From positions 372,001-436,000 of the forward strand of contig JANUWF010001723.1 in assembly GCA_026120185.1 (NCBI GenBank): a stretch of 64,000 nucleotides of DNA. The letters are read 5' to 3'. Positions 1 through 12,939 of the stretch are shown here, piece after piece. Numbering within the stretch: the first letter of the stretch is position 1; every line of letters begins with the position of its first letter. Made by a program: the position numbers and the translations under genes. Source of the stretch: Voacanga thouarsii (lineage: Eukaryota; Streptophyta; Magnoliopsida; Gentianales; Apocynaceae). The notes beneath the pieces were generated by a model that saw only the letters and a list, made by a program, of their open reading frames with translations, had not been told where the DNA came from and did not search any database.

Positions 1-1272
1 CTGTGTATCTAATAGGAACCAAGTCGTCGGTCTTGTAAACCAGCATATAATCTTTCATATAATTGAGGTACTTAATAATATACTTTACAGCTTGCCAATA
101 AATCTTCCCGGAGTTAAATTGATATCTGCTAATTAAACCTACAGCAAAGCAAATATCTAGCCTAGTGCATAGTATGACGTACATGAGACTTCTCACAGCC
201 GAAGCATAGGGAATCCTATTCATCTTGTCTTTTTCCTTTTGAGACTTAGAACAGTCCTTAGAATAAAAAGATAAGCTATGTCTGCAAAGGATTAGAGCTC
301 CCTTGCATGAGTTCATGCTAAACTTGGCCAGCATCTTGTCAATGTATGTCATTTGGGATAATCCTAACATTCTCTACTTCCTATTTCTAAAAAGTTTAAT
401 CTCGAGAATGTAGCTGGCTTCTCCCAAATCCTTCATATAAATTGACTAGACAACCAAACCTTAGTAGATGACAATATCCCTACATAATTCTCAATGAGTA
501 GAATGGCATCCACATATAAGCAAAGAAAAACCAAATTTATGCCTTTCTATTTCCTATACACGCATGGTTCATCTTCGTTTTGAATAAAATTATAAGACTT
601 TATAGTCTCGTCAAAATGAATGTTCCATATTCTAGATGCCTGTTTAAGTCCATAAATGAACTTCTTAAATTTGCAAACCTTATATTCCTGGCCTTTAGTA
701 ATAAAACCTTCTGATTGGGACATATAGATGTCTTCGTTAAGATGGTCATTAAGAAATGACGTGTTGACATTCATTTGCTATATCTCAACGTCGAAATGAT
801 ATGAAATGGTAAGGAGGATATGGATAGACTTAAACATGGCTATCGGGGAAAAAGTTTCATCATAATCGATTCCCTCTTTCTGAGTATACCCTTTCACCAT
901 AAACCTAGCTTTAAAGGTTTCTACCTTCCCATTCACTCCCCTCTTCCTCTTGTATAATCATTTACACCTAATGGGTTTTATCCCTTCAAGTGAAGCTATA
1001 AGATCACAAACCTGATTGAAGTATATAGACTCAATATCTGCTTTCATTGATTCATGCTATAGATCTGCATCGCCATCAGCAATAGCATCCTCGTATCTAG
1101 TGGGATCTTGTTCTTGATGGTCAGAGACCAACTCGAAAGCCTCTTCTGTTTATCTTTCTAAAACTCTAGATACCCTCCCATTACGACAAAGCTCCATTTT
1201 TACAGGTTCTTGAGGTTTTGCCTCTTCTTATTCCATAATCAGGCCTGAAGAAGTTGATTTTAAAGATAACTT
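1..1272 (-). pseudogene. Element A reverse transcriptase / RNase H remnant
   Basis: Minus-strand pol 3' portion of element A, colinear with element B at 9515-10770. The stretch 547-774 translates to the copia RT block with KQAS and an acidic NEDEP-CVYRK segment, as in B. Stops and frameshifts interrupt it on both sides. The region ends at the TSD aactt where the solo LTR is inserted, so RT is cut off from the integrase half. It is non-functional. The window edge removes the RNase H end and the 3' LTR. Confidence 0.85.
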
Positions 1273-3294
1273 TGAGGGAAAACGAAAAACAGGGGAGCAT
1301 GCTCTGTACGTAAAAAAAATTAGAGAAAAATAAAACGCGAGCCATAAAGGCCATGCGGAAGCGTGAAGATCATACCTTTGCGTTCCTTAACCCTCCTAGG
1401 TTGCGTAGGAACAGATTGAACGGTTGGAATCGCCTCGCTTTGCACACTTGAAGGAGCTTCCGGTTGAACACCCGCTAGCCTTCGACTTCGCCTTGTTTGC
1501 ATTAACGCTTAGCGCTCCAGCTCTCGGGATATTCCTCAGCCTAACCTATAGTTGGTGAACACAATGGAGAAAAAGAATGGACTCAAAACTCCTTGATTCA
1601 GTTGCTATTAGTTAGCAAAGAAGAGAACACAGAGGGAGGTGACATGAGAGAGCAAGAGAGAGACGTGAGTGCTCTTGTGTGTTTGGGAAAATCCAGGTTT
1701 ATTTTTTACCAGATACTAGTTTTATTGGTTAGCCAAAACAGGTATCTCATTATCTGATAAACATATCCCCGGGATTTCAAAACACCCGGATGTTATCCTG
1801 AGAATCAGTTTGGCCTAACCCTAAACTCCTCTTAACCGTATCTGGAAAAACCCTAAGGTCCAAGCTATTGAGCCAGATAAATATTTATTATTTTTCTTGG
1901 ATCCAAAAGGCCCAAAATAATAAATATTAATTATTTATTTCATGGGCTTACATAAGTAACCCAATAAATAATTAATGAGCCCAAATGAACCATAATAATT
2001 AATCTTTAATTATTTATTTCTTGGGCCTATATAAATAACCCAATAAATAATTAAATATTAATTATTTTCCCTAGTTTAAGCCCAGGTTAATTTCTTAATT
2101 ATTCATACTGGACCTAGGCCCTGAATAATTAATTAACCAAATAAACTAGATAATTAATTTCTCTCAACTCCTATTTTATTTATTTATTTATTTTATTACA
2201 GTCCAACAATAAATTAGACTTCCTGAATAAAATAAAATAAAACAAAATAAAATAAAATCCTCTTCAATTGAGACCAATTCCTCAACCCAAAAATAGTTAG
2301 AACTTACGGGCTATCCCGAGGACCAAAAAGACATATCGCCTTGGCTGCTAAAATGACCAAAATACCCCTGCTATATAAATAGCTGTATTTTGCATTTTAA
2401 ATATTTTCTAATATCACCATAAGGAAATATTGACCCCAGGGACAATGCTGCATTCGCAAAGTCTCCGACCTACTGGTGAAATGACTAAAATACCCCTCTA
2501 CACATCGCCGTACATTTAGAGAGGAAGAAGTGTACTAACACCCCCCTAAATGACATCTACCATCCTTAGGCTTCTAGTCCAATTATCCACGACTTCCTGG
2601 AGTGTTTCCGCTTTCCAAGGGAGCTACCCTAAAGCAAACATCCAAGTCATGTTTCCCAGAGCCCTGGATAATTTAGACCATTCGGACAACCACAAGGGGC
2701 GATATAGTGCAGAAACTATCTTGTATAAGTCTGTCTTAACTAACTAGTCACACATACCAAACATGTAAGTATATTGGCCCTACGATATAACCTCAACTAT
2801 AGCAAATCAAAGTATATGCTTCCAGCTTCACCAGACCACCAACCCATACTCAAGTCGTAGAGTATTAGTCCACGCTGTAGCGGTAGTAGTCTAGGTTCCT
2901 ACCATACAGTACTTTGAGAAACCACTACTACAGGTCCTGTTCTACGTATTCGAAATACGCTTATGTTATGAAATGAGTGGACTACTCACTGGTTAAAGGT
3001 AAGCTATTCCCCATTTGGAATTCATAACATAATAACCTAAACATGATGAGGTTCCCAGTCTCATCAATAGGCTAAGAACAAATGTTTATGTGTTAAATAA
3101 CCCATGATCCATACCTTACCGTGAAAGACCACCATTCACATGGATCACTTATTTAAACACAATGGGTCTGTTCCAAACGAAAATCGTGCACAAACAAAAA
3201 ATAAATTCACAAATAATTTCTGAAAATAAATTCTTTTATTAAAATATGCGATTTTATATCAGAAACTTAGTCTAAGAGGGCATACAATCCAACA
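1273..3294 (-). repeat. Solo LTR of the element-B family inserted in element A pol
   Basis: About 2.0 kb and closely similar along its length to the two LTRs of element B. On the plus strand it starts TGAGGG and ends CCAACA, so it is an LTR in minus orientation. Flanks are aactt (1268-1272) and atctt (3295-3299), a 4 of 5 match. Removing the LTR restores the gataacttctcctcgag context seen in element D. No internal region adjoins it, so it is a solo LTR, presumably left by LTR-LTR recombination. Confidence 0.9.
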
Positions 3295-5443
3295 ATCTTC
3301 TCCTCGAGTTCTAACCTTGTTGAACCTTTAGTAGAAGTACTTTGATCATCCTCCAAGTATCTAGCATTAGTACTTATCAGTACTTTCTACTCCTTAAGAT
3401 GATAAACGTAACCTCCTTTTGTCCCTTTTGGATACCAAACAAAGTAGCATAATTCTGATATTGGTTCTAACTTATCTCCCTTGATCAGTACTTAAACTGA
3501 ACAGCCCCATACTCTAAGATGATTTAGACTTGTCTTACACTCAGTCCACGTCTCATAGAGTGTCCTAGGTACTGACTTGGAAGGCACCAAGTTCAGAATG
3601 TATACTGCTATTTCCAAGGCATATCCCCAAAAAGAGACCCGAATAGTAGCCTAAGACATCATGCTTCGGACCATTTCCATTAATGGCATGTTCCTTCTCT
3701 TAGCTACTCCATTCTACTAGAGTGTACCAGCGCAAAGAGTTGAGATACTATCCTATGATGTATTATGTAATATTTGAACTCACTGAGGAGGTGCTCTCCA
3801 CCACGACCCGATCGTAAGATTTTGATTAGTTTACCTGTCCGATGCTCCACTTCACCCTTAAACTCTTTGAATTTGTTAAAATAGTCAAACTTGAACCTAA
3901 TCGGTAGATATAACCAAACCTTGTACAATCATCCATGAAAGTGATGAAGTACTCAAAATCCCCTCTAGCTTGAGTAGATAAGAGACCACACACATCAGTA
4001 TGAATAAGGCCCGATATCTTTTTAGCTCTATCAGCCTTTTAGGTGAACGACCTTTTGGTCATTTTTCCCATAAAGTAGGATTCACACTGAGGCCAACTTT
4101 CCAATCTTAATAAGCCCAATGGCCCATTATGGATTAACCTCTTAATCCTAGTTAAGTCAATATGATCCAATCTTAGATGCCAAAGATATGAGTTATTGAC
4201 ATTGGTTTTTCTCTTCTTACTTAAAGGTTCAGATTGAGCGTAATTTATTTGATTGTTTGTAGGATTTAAAAAGAATAAGTTTTTATACATGTGCCATGTA
4301 CATAAAACTTCTCAATTTCTACTGATCGTAATACCAGAATGGAAAGAAACAGAATATCCATGATTTATTAGCTTTGCAACTAAAATTAAATTCTGTCTAA
4401 AATAGGGTACATATAAAATATCCTTTAATGCAACTACTTTATTACAATAAAAAATAAGATCCAGTTCTCCCACTGCAAGAGATCATACTCGTGTTCTATT
4501 TCCTACTCGTAATCCAAGCTCGTTCTTTTGGAGTTTTCTTATCTTCCTAAATCCTTACAAGGAGTTACAGATATGATCAGTGATACTAGAATCAACAATC
4601 CAAATGGAAGTTGATCCAACCATTGAAATAGACTCTAGATAGAGAACAATACTTGTAGGGTTTTTCTTGGCATGAAGTTCTGGACACTCATTTTTCCAGT
4701 GTCTCTTCTACCTGCACTTGAAGCATTTGCCTTTAGGCTTGTTGGGTTGGATTGGTGCGTTTTCCTTCTTCTTTTTGAACTTCCTGGCTTGGGCCCAATT
4801 TTGGAAGAAAAAGTCCTAACAATCATAGACTTGGACTGTGGCTTTATGACATTCTCTGCCACCTGGAACTCTTTCATTAACTCAGTTGAACTCATATTTA
4901 ACTTGTTCATGTTATAATTTAACGTGAATTGAGTAAAAAAGCCCGGAAGATATTCGAGAACCATGTCTACTTGGATCTCGAGGTCAATTACAGCCCCTAA
5001 GACTTCTGCTTCCTCGAAAGTAGCAATCATCTTGAGTATATGTTCTCTAACTAATGCTCCCTCAGCCATCTTAGTGTTGATGATCGTCCTAAGAGCCTCT
5101 TGCCTTGCGAGTCAGCTCTTATTTGCGAACATCATGGCTAGTGATTGGCTAATGTCGTACGTAGTGGCCATATGCTTGTATTTAGACTAGAGCACATTAG
5201 ACATGGAGGCCAACATGTAATATCGAACCATTTCGTTGGCCTTCTTCCATACTTTCTTTGCCTCACACTCCTCAGCGGTAGAACCTTCCCCGATAACAGG
5301 GCATGTTTCAAAGAGGACATACTTATACTCCTCAACAGTGAGTATTATGTCCAAGTTTCTTTTTCAATCCACATAATTTGGACCTGTTAACTTATTCTCA
5401 TGGAGAATAACGACCAAAGGACAAAAGAACCTCCACCAACCAT
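3295..5443 (-). pseudogene. Element A gag-protease-integrase remnant
   Basis: Minus-strand 5' half of element A gag-pol. The ATG at 5443 corresponds to the gag start of B (12939) and D (33768). The piece 4635-5069 is copia gag (E-x-QVDMVLE-like block and NYNMNKLNMS). 4039-4290 is the pre-integrase region with SYLWHLRLDH. 3704-3928 retains the integrase stretch around TGKLIK-LRSGRGGEHL, where the expected catalytic Asp of RSDRGGEY is Gly. Many stops and frameshifts separate these pieces, and the zinc knuckle near 4710 is out of frame. It is a dead copy, more decayed than B. Confidence 0.85.
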
Positions 5444-6980
5444 TTCTAAAAAAATTGAAAATAAAAGAAAATTTAGTTTGTGAAAAACAAAATAATTTAT
5501 GACTTTATCTTCATATTAAATCTGATAATAGTTAACTCTATCACTATTATCTTTAATATGATTAATTTGGCTCTTAGAAAAACTGACATAACTTCTTGAG
5601 AAGATTAACAGTTTCCTAAACTAAGTTTATTAACCACCATAAATTAATTTTTCTCATAGATAATGATCTAGAAGATAACTCCATCGTTAGATGACCATTT
5701 TTTCTCATTTCTTATGGACATTCCTCGCACTATAACCTCCAACGTAGGCTAGCTGATCATAGCACATGTCACGAGTTATTAATTACATCCATCCATTAAT
5801 TCTAGATCCTTGTAGTACCCCCATTCTATACGGGTTCACTCCCAGGGTGACACGAAATGACTCACGATCTTTAATGAGGATCGTGATGGAAGCCGTGGGA
5901 CCGTTGAAACCTCTCTCCCACTTAGTATTTTAAAATAAGGGGTTTTCTTGAAAAATATCTTTTGAAAATTTCATTTTAGTTTTCTTTTAACTTAAAATAA
6001 AATATCTAAACTCATAAAAAATTTTATGTCAAGATTTAAATCATTTGAGAAATTTTTTCATGAATTAATTTTATTTAAGTTAATAAACTTAATAATTTCA
6101 AAATTTTTCAATAAAACTTTCGAGAGATTTTGATCTCAAGTTTAATTTGACAAAAATAAATTTTCTTGTTAAAATTCAATCAAAATGATTTTTTATTTTA
6201 ATTCACAAAAATATCTAAATCTAAAGTATTTTCTATGTCAAGGATAAAATCCTTTGAGAAAATAACCAAGAATTAATTTTTGTTCAAATTAAAATTAACC
6301 ATTTGATTTAAGAAAAATATTTTTCTTTATAAAAAAATTTCAAAGACTTTGGTTTTTGAGAAAACGCTCACATAGGGTACAAAAAGAAATAAGCAGATTA
6401 AAAAATCATAAACCTTTTCATGCTTTTCTATTCTTTTAATCTAAGTGTCTAAAAAATAGAATTAAACACATTAATTAATTAATGGTCTTATTTAATCCTA
6501 AATTTCCTTTACTATTATTTTTCATGCAAAATATTTAAAGAATATTAACTATAACAATAAAAATAACTTCGCTTGGAATGGGACCAAAAACCTAAAAAAA
6601 AAAAGTTTTTAATATCAAGTCCAATGCACCCGCCACATTGGTTCATGGCCCATGGGAAAACCCATGGGTTGCTATCCGGGCCGCTGCGACCCACCCACTG
6701 TCGCGGTTAAAATTGCTGACCGCAGCAGATTGCAAATTGATGAAATCCTTCCTCGCGCGGTGCGAGGAAGCTTTCCTCGCCAAGGATGAGCAACGCGCGG
6801 CATGGAGGCATGGCTCGGCGGCTCCTCTCACAGAAATCGACTCGGCTTGGCTTGCTAGCTCGGCTTCATGGCTCGACCCTTCTTTGCCAATTTTCTCAGT
6901 GATTTGTAGACGCCTCTGGACGCGATTTTTTTCTCCATTTTCAATCAAAACTCATCCTAACAACCGCCTATACCCTTAAA
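5444..6980 (-). other. Element A 5' untranslated leader (main part)
   Basis: Non-coding leader between gag and the B insertion. It holds a block conserved among A, B, D and F (about 5550-5950), then AT-rich sequence, then a GC-rich segment (6610-6950) unlike the equivalent segments of B and D. The GC-rich part contains an inverted repeat cccatggg-aaaa-cccatggg. Reading frames across 6638-6979 occur on both strands but look like chance frames in GC-rich leader. It ends at the TSD ttaaa (6976-6980). Confidence 0.75.
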
Positions 6981-9011
6981 TGAGGGAACCGAAAACAGAG
7001 AGCATGCACTGTACGTTAAAAATTTCACAGAGAAAAATAAAACCAAGCCTTAAAGGCTATACGGAAGCGTGAAGATCATACATTTGCGCTCCTTAACCCT
7101 TCTAGGTTGAGTAAGAGCGGATTGAATGACTGGAATCGCCTCGCTTTGCCCACTTGAAGAAGCTTCTGGTTGAACACCCGCTAACCTTCTACTTCGCCTT
7201 GTTTGCATTAACGCCAAGCTTTTCAACTCTCGAAATATTCCTCAGCCTAACCTCTAGTCGGTGAACACTATGGTGAAGAGGAACTGTCTCAATTCTCCTT
7301 GGTTCACTTGCGATTGGTTAGCAAAGTCCAAGGAGAAAACACAGAATGGAAGAAGACGTCTCTGAGAGAGAGTGTGGCGTGAGCCTTGTTGTGGCTAGGG
7401 AAAAACTAGGGTTTTTCTTTTTTCAAAGAGTTGTTTTATTCGTTGGCCAAACTAGGTCTCTCATTCTCTGATAAACATATCCCCGAGATTTTAAAACACC
7501 TAGATGTTATCCTGAGAATCAGTTTGGCCTAACCCTAAACTCTTCTTAACCGTATCTGGAAAAAACCCTAAGGTCCAAACTATTGGGCCAGAAAAATATT
7601 TATTATTTTTCTTGGACCCAAAAGGCCCAAAATAATAAACAATAATTATTTATTTTCCGGGCTTATATAAACAATCCAATAAATAATTAATGAGCCTAAA
7701 TGAACCATAATAATTAATTTTTAATTATTTATTTCTTGGGCCTATATAAATAACCTAATAAATAATTAAACATTAATTATTTCCCCTAGTTTAAGCCCAG
7801 GTTAATTTTCTAATTATTCATACTGGACCTAGGCCCTGAATAATTAATTAACCAATTAAACTAGATAATTAATTTCTCTCAACTCCTATTTTATTTATTT
7901 ATTTATTTTATTACAGTCCAACAATAAATTAGACTTCCTGAATAAAATAAAATAAAATAAAATAAAATAAAATCCTCTTCAACTGAGACCAATTCCTCAA
8001 CCCAAAATTAGTTAGGACTTACAGGCTATTCCGAGGACCAAAAAGACATATCACCTTGGCTGCTAAAATGACCAAAATACCATTGCTATATAAATAGCTG
8101 TATTTTGCATTTTAAATATTTCCTAATATCACCATAAGGAAATATTGACCCCAAGGACAATGTTACATTAGCAAAGTCTCCGACCTACAGGTGAAATGAC
8201 TAAAATACCCCTCTACACATCGCCGTACATTTAGATAGGAAGAAGTGTACTAACACCCCCCCTAAATGACATCTACCATCCTTAGGCTTCTAGTCCAATG
8301 ATCAACGACTTCCTAGAGTGTTTCCGCTTTCCAATGGAGCTACTCTAAAGCAAACATCCAAGTCATATTTCCCAGGGCTCTGGACATTTTAGACAATTCG
8401 GACAACCACAAATGGGTGATATAGTGCAGAAACTATCTTGTATAAGTCTGTCTTAACTAACTAGTCACACATACCCAACACGCAAGTATATTGGCCCTAC
8501 GATAGAACCTCAACTATAGCAAATCAAAGTATATGCTTCCAGTTTCGCCAGACTACCAACTCATACTCAAGTCGTAGAGTACTAGTCTACGCTGTAGTGG
8601 AAGTAGTCTAGGTTTCTACCATATAGTACTTTAAGAAACCACTACTACAGGTCATGTTCTACGTATTCGAAATACGCATATGTCATGAAGTGAGTGGACT
8701 ACCCACTAGTTAAAGGTAAGCCATTCCCCATTTGGAATTCATAATATAATAACCTAAATGTGATGAGATTCCCAGTCTCATCAATAGGTTAAGAACAAAA
8801 GTTTATGTGTCAAATAACCCGTAATCCATATCTTACTGTGAAAGACTACCATTCACATGGATCACTTATTTAAACACAATGGGTCTGTTCCAAACAAAAA
8901 TCGTGCACAAACAAAAAGTAAATTCGCAAACAATTTCTGAAAATAAATTCTTTTATTAAAATATTCGATTTTACATCAGAAACCTAGTCTAAGAGAGCAT
9001 ACAATCCAACA
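6981..9011 (-). repeat. Element B 3' LTR
   Basis: About 2.03 kb, TGAGGG...CCAACA on the plus strand. It pairs with 14792-16822. It contains a TATA-like core (ctatataaatag near 8086-8097) conserved in the LTRs of A, D and the solo copies. The polypurine tract lies directly inside it at 9012-9022. Confidence 0.93.
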
Positions 9012-9022
9012 ATCTCCCACTT
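9012..9022 (-). other. Polypurine tract of element B
   Basis: Reads AAGTGGGAGAT on the minus strand, immediately before the 3' LTR start TGTTGG. This is the expected plus-strand DNA priming site of a copia element. Confidence 0.85.
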
Positions 9023-9024
9023 GC

Positions 9025-9683
9025 ACTCTAAGACTAGGTAAGTCCATAGGTGCCCACCCCTATGGCGTCTAAGTGTCTCTTGAAGACTCTCTCAGCCAAA
9101 GGCTTGGTGAATGGATTTACTAGATTGTTTTCTGAGGTAATATGTTCTACCACGACTTCCCGTCTCTGGATGAAATCCCGGATCAGGTGGTACTTCCTCT
9201 CGATGTGTTTCCCCTTTTTGTGGTTCCGAAGTTCCTTAGATCACGATACTACTCCAGTGTGGTCGCAATACATCACAATCGGCCTGTCCATATGTGGTAC
9301 GACTCCAAGTTCTAAAAAGAACTTCCGGAGCCAAAATGCTTCCTTGGACTCCCCCAAAGCAGCCATATACTCAGCTTTCATGGTTGAGTTAGCAATACAA
9401 GACTGCTTGATACTCCTCCATAAAATTGCTCCTCCAGACAAGGCGAAGGCATATCCACTAGTGGATTTTCTCTCATCCTTATCCGCCTGAAAGTCTGAGT
9501 CGTATATCCTGTAGGAACCAAATCATCAGCCCTGTAAACCAGCATATAATCTCTCGTTCCCTTGAGGTACTTGAGAATATGCTTTACAGCTTGCCAATGA
9601 ATCTCCCCTGGGTTTGACTGATATCTGCTAACTAAGCCCACGGCAAAGCAGATATCTGGCCTAGTACACAGCATGGCGTACAT
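9025..9683 (-). pseudogene. Element B RNase H domain (frameshifted)
   Basis: C-terminal pol region. 9378-9683 encodes the connection segment typical of copia pol (YAMLCTRPDI, then HW-AVK-ILKYLKGT), and 9241-9441 encodes the RNase H end with STMKAEYMA and an ALWL-like AFWLRK block. The two lie in different frames, so at least one indel separates them. RNase H degrades the RNA template during reverse transcription. The order and spacing match other copia elements. It is broken, so B could not complete replication unaided. Confidence 0.85.
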
Positions 9684-9688
9684 GAGAC

Positions 9689-10708
9689 TTAGGGAATCCT
9701 ACTCATTTTGTCCTTTTCTTCGAAGGACTTTCCCTTTTCTTCTTGAGACTTAGGAAAGTCCTTCGAAGAAAATGACAACCCATGTCTGCAAGGGATTAGA
9801 GCTCCCTTGCATGAGTCCATGCTGTACTTGGCCAGCATCTTGTCAATGTATGTTGCTTGGGATAACCCTAACATTCTCTACTTCTTATTTCTAAGAAGCC
9901 TAATCTCGAGAATGTAGCTGGCTTCTCCCAAGTCCTTCATACTAAATTGACTAGACAGCCAAACCTTTGTAGATGACAATGTCCCTACATCATTCCCAAT
10001 GAGTAGAATGTCATCCACATACAGAACAAGAAAAACCACATTAATGCCTCCAAGTTTTCTGTACACGCTTGGTTCATCTTCGTTTTGAATAAAACCATAA
10101 GACTTTACAGTCTAATCAAAACGAATGTTCCATGCTCTCGACGCCTGCTTAAGTCCATAAATGGACTTCTTAAGCTTGCAAACCATATGTTCCTGGCCTT
10201 CAGCAATGAAGCCTTCCGGTTGAGACATATAGATGTCTTCGCTAAGATGGCCATTTAAAAATGCCGTCTTGACATCCATTTGCCATATCTCGTAGTCATA
10301 GTGACATGCGATGGCAAGGAGGATGCGGATGGATTTAATCATGGCTACCGGGGAAAAGGTTTCCTCATAGTCGATACCTTCTTTCTGAGTATACCCCTTC
10401 GCCACAAGCCTAGTTTTGAAGGTTTCCACCTTCCCATCCGCTCCTCTCTTCCTCTTGTATACCCACTTGCACCCAATGGGTTTTATCCCTTCAGGTGAAG
10501 CTACAAGATCCCAAACCTGATTGAGGTACATAGACTCAATCTCGGCTTTCATTGCTTCATACCACATATTTGCATCGGCATCAGCAATAGCCTCCTCGTA
10601 TCTAGTGGGGTCTTGTTCCTGATGGTCGGAGACCAACTCAAAGGCTTCTCCTGTCCATCTATCCGGAACCCTAGACACTCTCCCACTACGACAAGGCTTC
10701 ATTTGCAC
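9689..10708 (-). pseudogene. Element B reverse transcriptase (stops at two sites)
   Basis: 10112-10708 carries the N-terminal RT blocks: CKWVYKRK, RLVAKGYTQKEGIDY, TFSPVA and QMDVKTAFLNG, then YGLKQASRAWN. A stop follows at about 10111, where copia elements normally continue. 9878-10066 resumes with the catalytic box YVDD at about 10010-10021, and 9689-9874 follows with the thumb region. All canonical copia RT blocks are visible, including the first catalytic Asp (in MDVKTAF) and the DD of YVDD. Damage is limited to a few stops or indels. Confidence 0.9.
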
Positions 10709-11497
10709 AGGCTCTTGAGGTTGTGCCTCTTCTTGTTCCAGAATCGGGTCAGAAGAAGTTGATTCCGTAGATAACTTCTTCTAAAGTTCCAACCTCGTTG
10801 AACCTTTAGTGGAAGTACTTTGATCATCTTCCAAGTATCTAGCATTGGTACTGACTAGTACCTTCTACTCATTAGGATGATAAAAGCAGCCTCATTTTGT
10901 CCCTTTTAGATACCCAACAAAATAGTATAATTCTGATCTTGGTTCCAACTTGTTTCCCTTGATCAGTACATAAGCTGGACATCCCCAAATCCTGAGATGA
11001 TTCAGACTTGGCTTACGCCCAATCCACATCTCATAGGGAGTCCTAGATACTGACTTGGAAGGCACCAAGTTCAGAATATATGCCGTTGTCTCCAGGGCAT
11101 ATCCCTAAAAGGACATTGGAAGAGTAGCATGAGACATCATGTTTCGGACCATTTCCATCAACGTCCTGTTCCTTCTCTCAGCTACTCCGTTCTGCTGGGG
11201 TGTTCCCAGCGCAGAGAGCTGGGATACTATCCCATGATGTACCATGTAGTCCTTGAATTCACCTAGGAGGTACTCTCCACCACGATCCGATCGTAAGGTT
11301 TTGATTAATTTACCTGTCCGACGCTCCACTAAAGCCTTAAACTCTTTGAACTTGTTAAAAGAGTCAGACTTGCGTCTCATCAGGTAAATATAACCATACC
11401 TCGTACAATCATCCGTGAACGTGATGAAGTACTCAAAACCTCCCCTAGCTGGTGTAGACAACGGACCACACACATCAGTGTGAACAAGACTCAACAC
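10709..11497 (-). pseudogene. Element B integrase
   Basis: 11105-11497 encodes an open integrase core. The DDE triad is visible: Asp in HTDVCGPL, Asp in LRSDRGGEYL, and Glu in NGVAERRNRT. A stop ends the frame near 11105, and 10709-11100 holds the rest of the domain and the hinge to RT with further stops. The upstream frame (gag-protease) is shifted against this one near 11525, where KMTK should run on into the integrase zinc-binding end. Integrase lies before RT, the order that defines Ty1/copia. Confidence 0.9.
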
Positions 11498-12939
11498 TTC
11501 CTTGGCTCTATCTGCCTTTGGTGTAAATGGCCTATCTTGGTCATCTTTCCCATCAGGCAGGATTCACACTGAGGCCAACTTTCCAATCTTAATGAGCCCA
11601 AAGGCCCATCATGGATTAGCCTCTGAATCTTGGTTGAGTTAATATGACCCAACCTTAGATGCCAAAGGTATGAATCATTGATATTGGTCTTTCTCTTCTT
11701 AGTTAAAGGTTCAGACAGAGCGTTATTTGATTGGTTATTAATAGGGTTTAAAAAGAACAGATTACCATACATGTACCCAGTACATAAAATTTCTCCATCT
11801 CTACTGATAGAAATACCAGAATGGAAAGATACAGAATATCCTTGATTAATAAGTTTTGCAACTGAAATTAAATTCTGATAAAAACCAGGTACATATAAAA
11901 TGTCTTTTAAAACCACTATCTTATTATAATAAAAAATGAGATCCAGCTCTCCCACTGCAAGGGCCCAGACTTGTGCTCCATTACCCACTAGAAGCCCATG
12001 TTCGCCCTTCTTGAGTCTTCTTATCTTCCTAAACCCCTGCAAGGAGTTACAGATATGATCAGTGGCTCCTGAATCAACAATCCAAGTGGAAGTTGATCCT
12101 ACCATTGATATGGACTCTAGATAGTAAATATTACCTGTGGGGTTTTTCTTGGCCTGAAGATCTGGACATTCTTTTTTCCAGTGTCCCTTCTTCCCACACT
12201 TGAAGTACTTGCCCTTTGGTTTGTCCTTGGGCTGGTTCTTGGGCTGGGCTACTGCATTTCCCTTCTTCATCTTGAACTTTCTGGGTTTAGGCCCAGTTCT
12301 TAAGGAAGAAGCCTTAGCAATCATGGCCTTTGACTGCGGCTTCATGACCTTCTCCGCCATTTGGAGCTCCTTCATCAGTTCAGCTAAACTCATGTTCAAC
12401 TTGTTCATACTATAGTTTAACTTGAACTGAGTGAAAGAGCCCGGTAGAGATTCGAGAACCATGTCCACTTGGCTCTCAGGGTCAATGACAGTGCCTAAGA
12501 TTTCCGCCTCCTCGAAAGCAGTAATCATCTTGAGCATATACTCTCGGACTGATGCTTCCTCAGCCATCTTAGTGTTCACAATAGTTTGAAGAGCCTCCTG
12601 CCTTACGGGCCGGCTCTTGTCTGCGAACGTAGTTGCCAATGATTGACTTATGTCATATGCAGAAGCCATGTGCTCGTGTTTTGACTGGAGCACATTAGAC
12701 ATGGAAGCTAACATATAGCAACGTGTCATTTCGTCAGCTTTCTTCCGCGCCTTTTCAGCCTCTCACTCTTCAGCGGTGGAACCTTCCCCGATAATAGGGC
12801 AGGTTTCGTAAATGACATACTTATACTCCTCAGCTGTGAGTATTATGTCTAGGTTTCTTTTCCAATCCACATAGTTTGGACCCGTTAACTTATTCTCCCT
12901 GAGAATAACGGCCAATGGACAAAAAGAACTTCCCACCAT
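11491..12939 (-). pseudogene. Element B gag, zinc knuckle and protease
   Basis: The inferred start is the ATG at 12939, matching A and D. One in-frame TGA lies near 12770 (Arg codon CGA to TGA), after which 12729-11491 is open for 412 codons. Order: gag helical part (QSKHEHMA, QVDMVLESLPGSF), zinc knuckle (Y-FKC-GKKG-H-WKKE-C), aspartic protease WIVDSGATDH, then the pre-integrase segment SYLWHLRLGH. The first zinc-knuckle cysteine is Tyr (TAC for TGC), which should weaken nucleic-acid binding. The frame is lost near 11525. Gag packages the RNA and the protease matures the particle. Confidence 0.9.

Noticed and set aside
4672..5390. Plus-strand open frames opposite element A gag
   Set aside because: Antisense shadows of the copia gag frame; equivalents occur opposite gag in B and D.
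6638..6979. GC-rich open frames on both strands (also 14056-14511 and 35150-35439)
   Set aside because: They lie in retrotransposon leaders at a position that is not conserved between copies.
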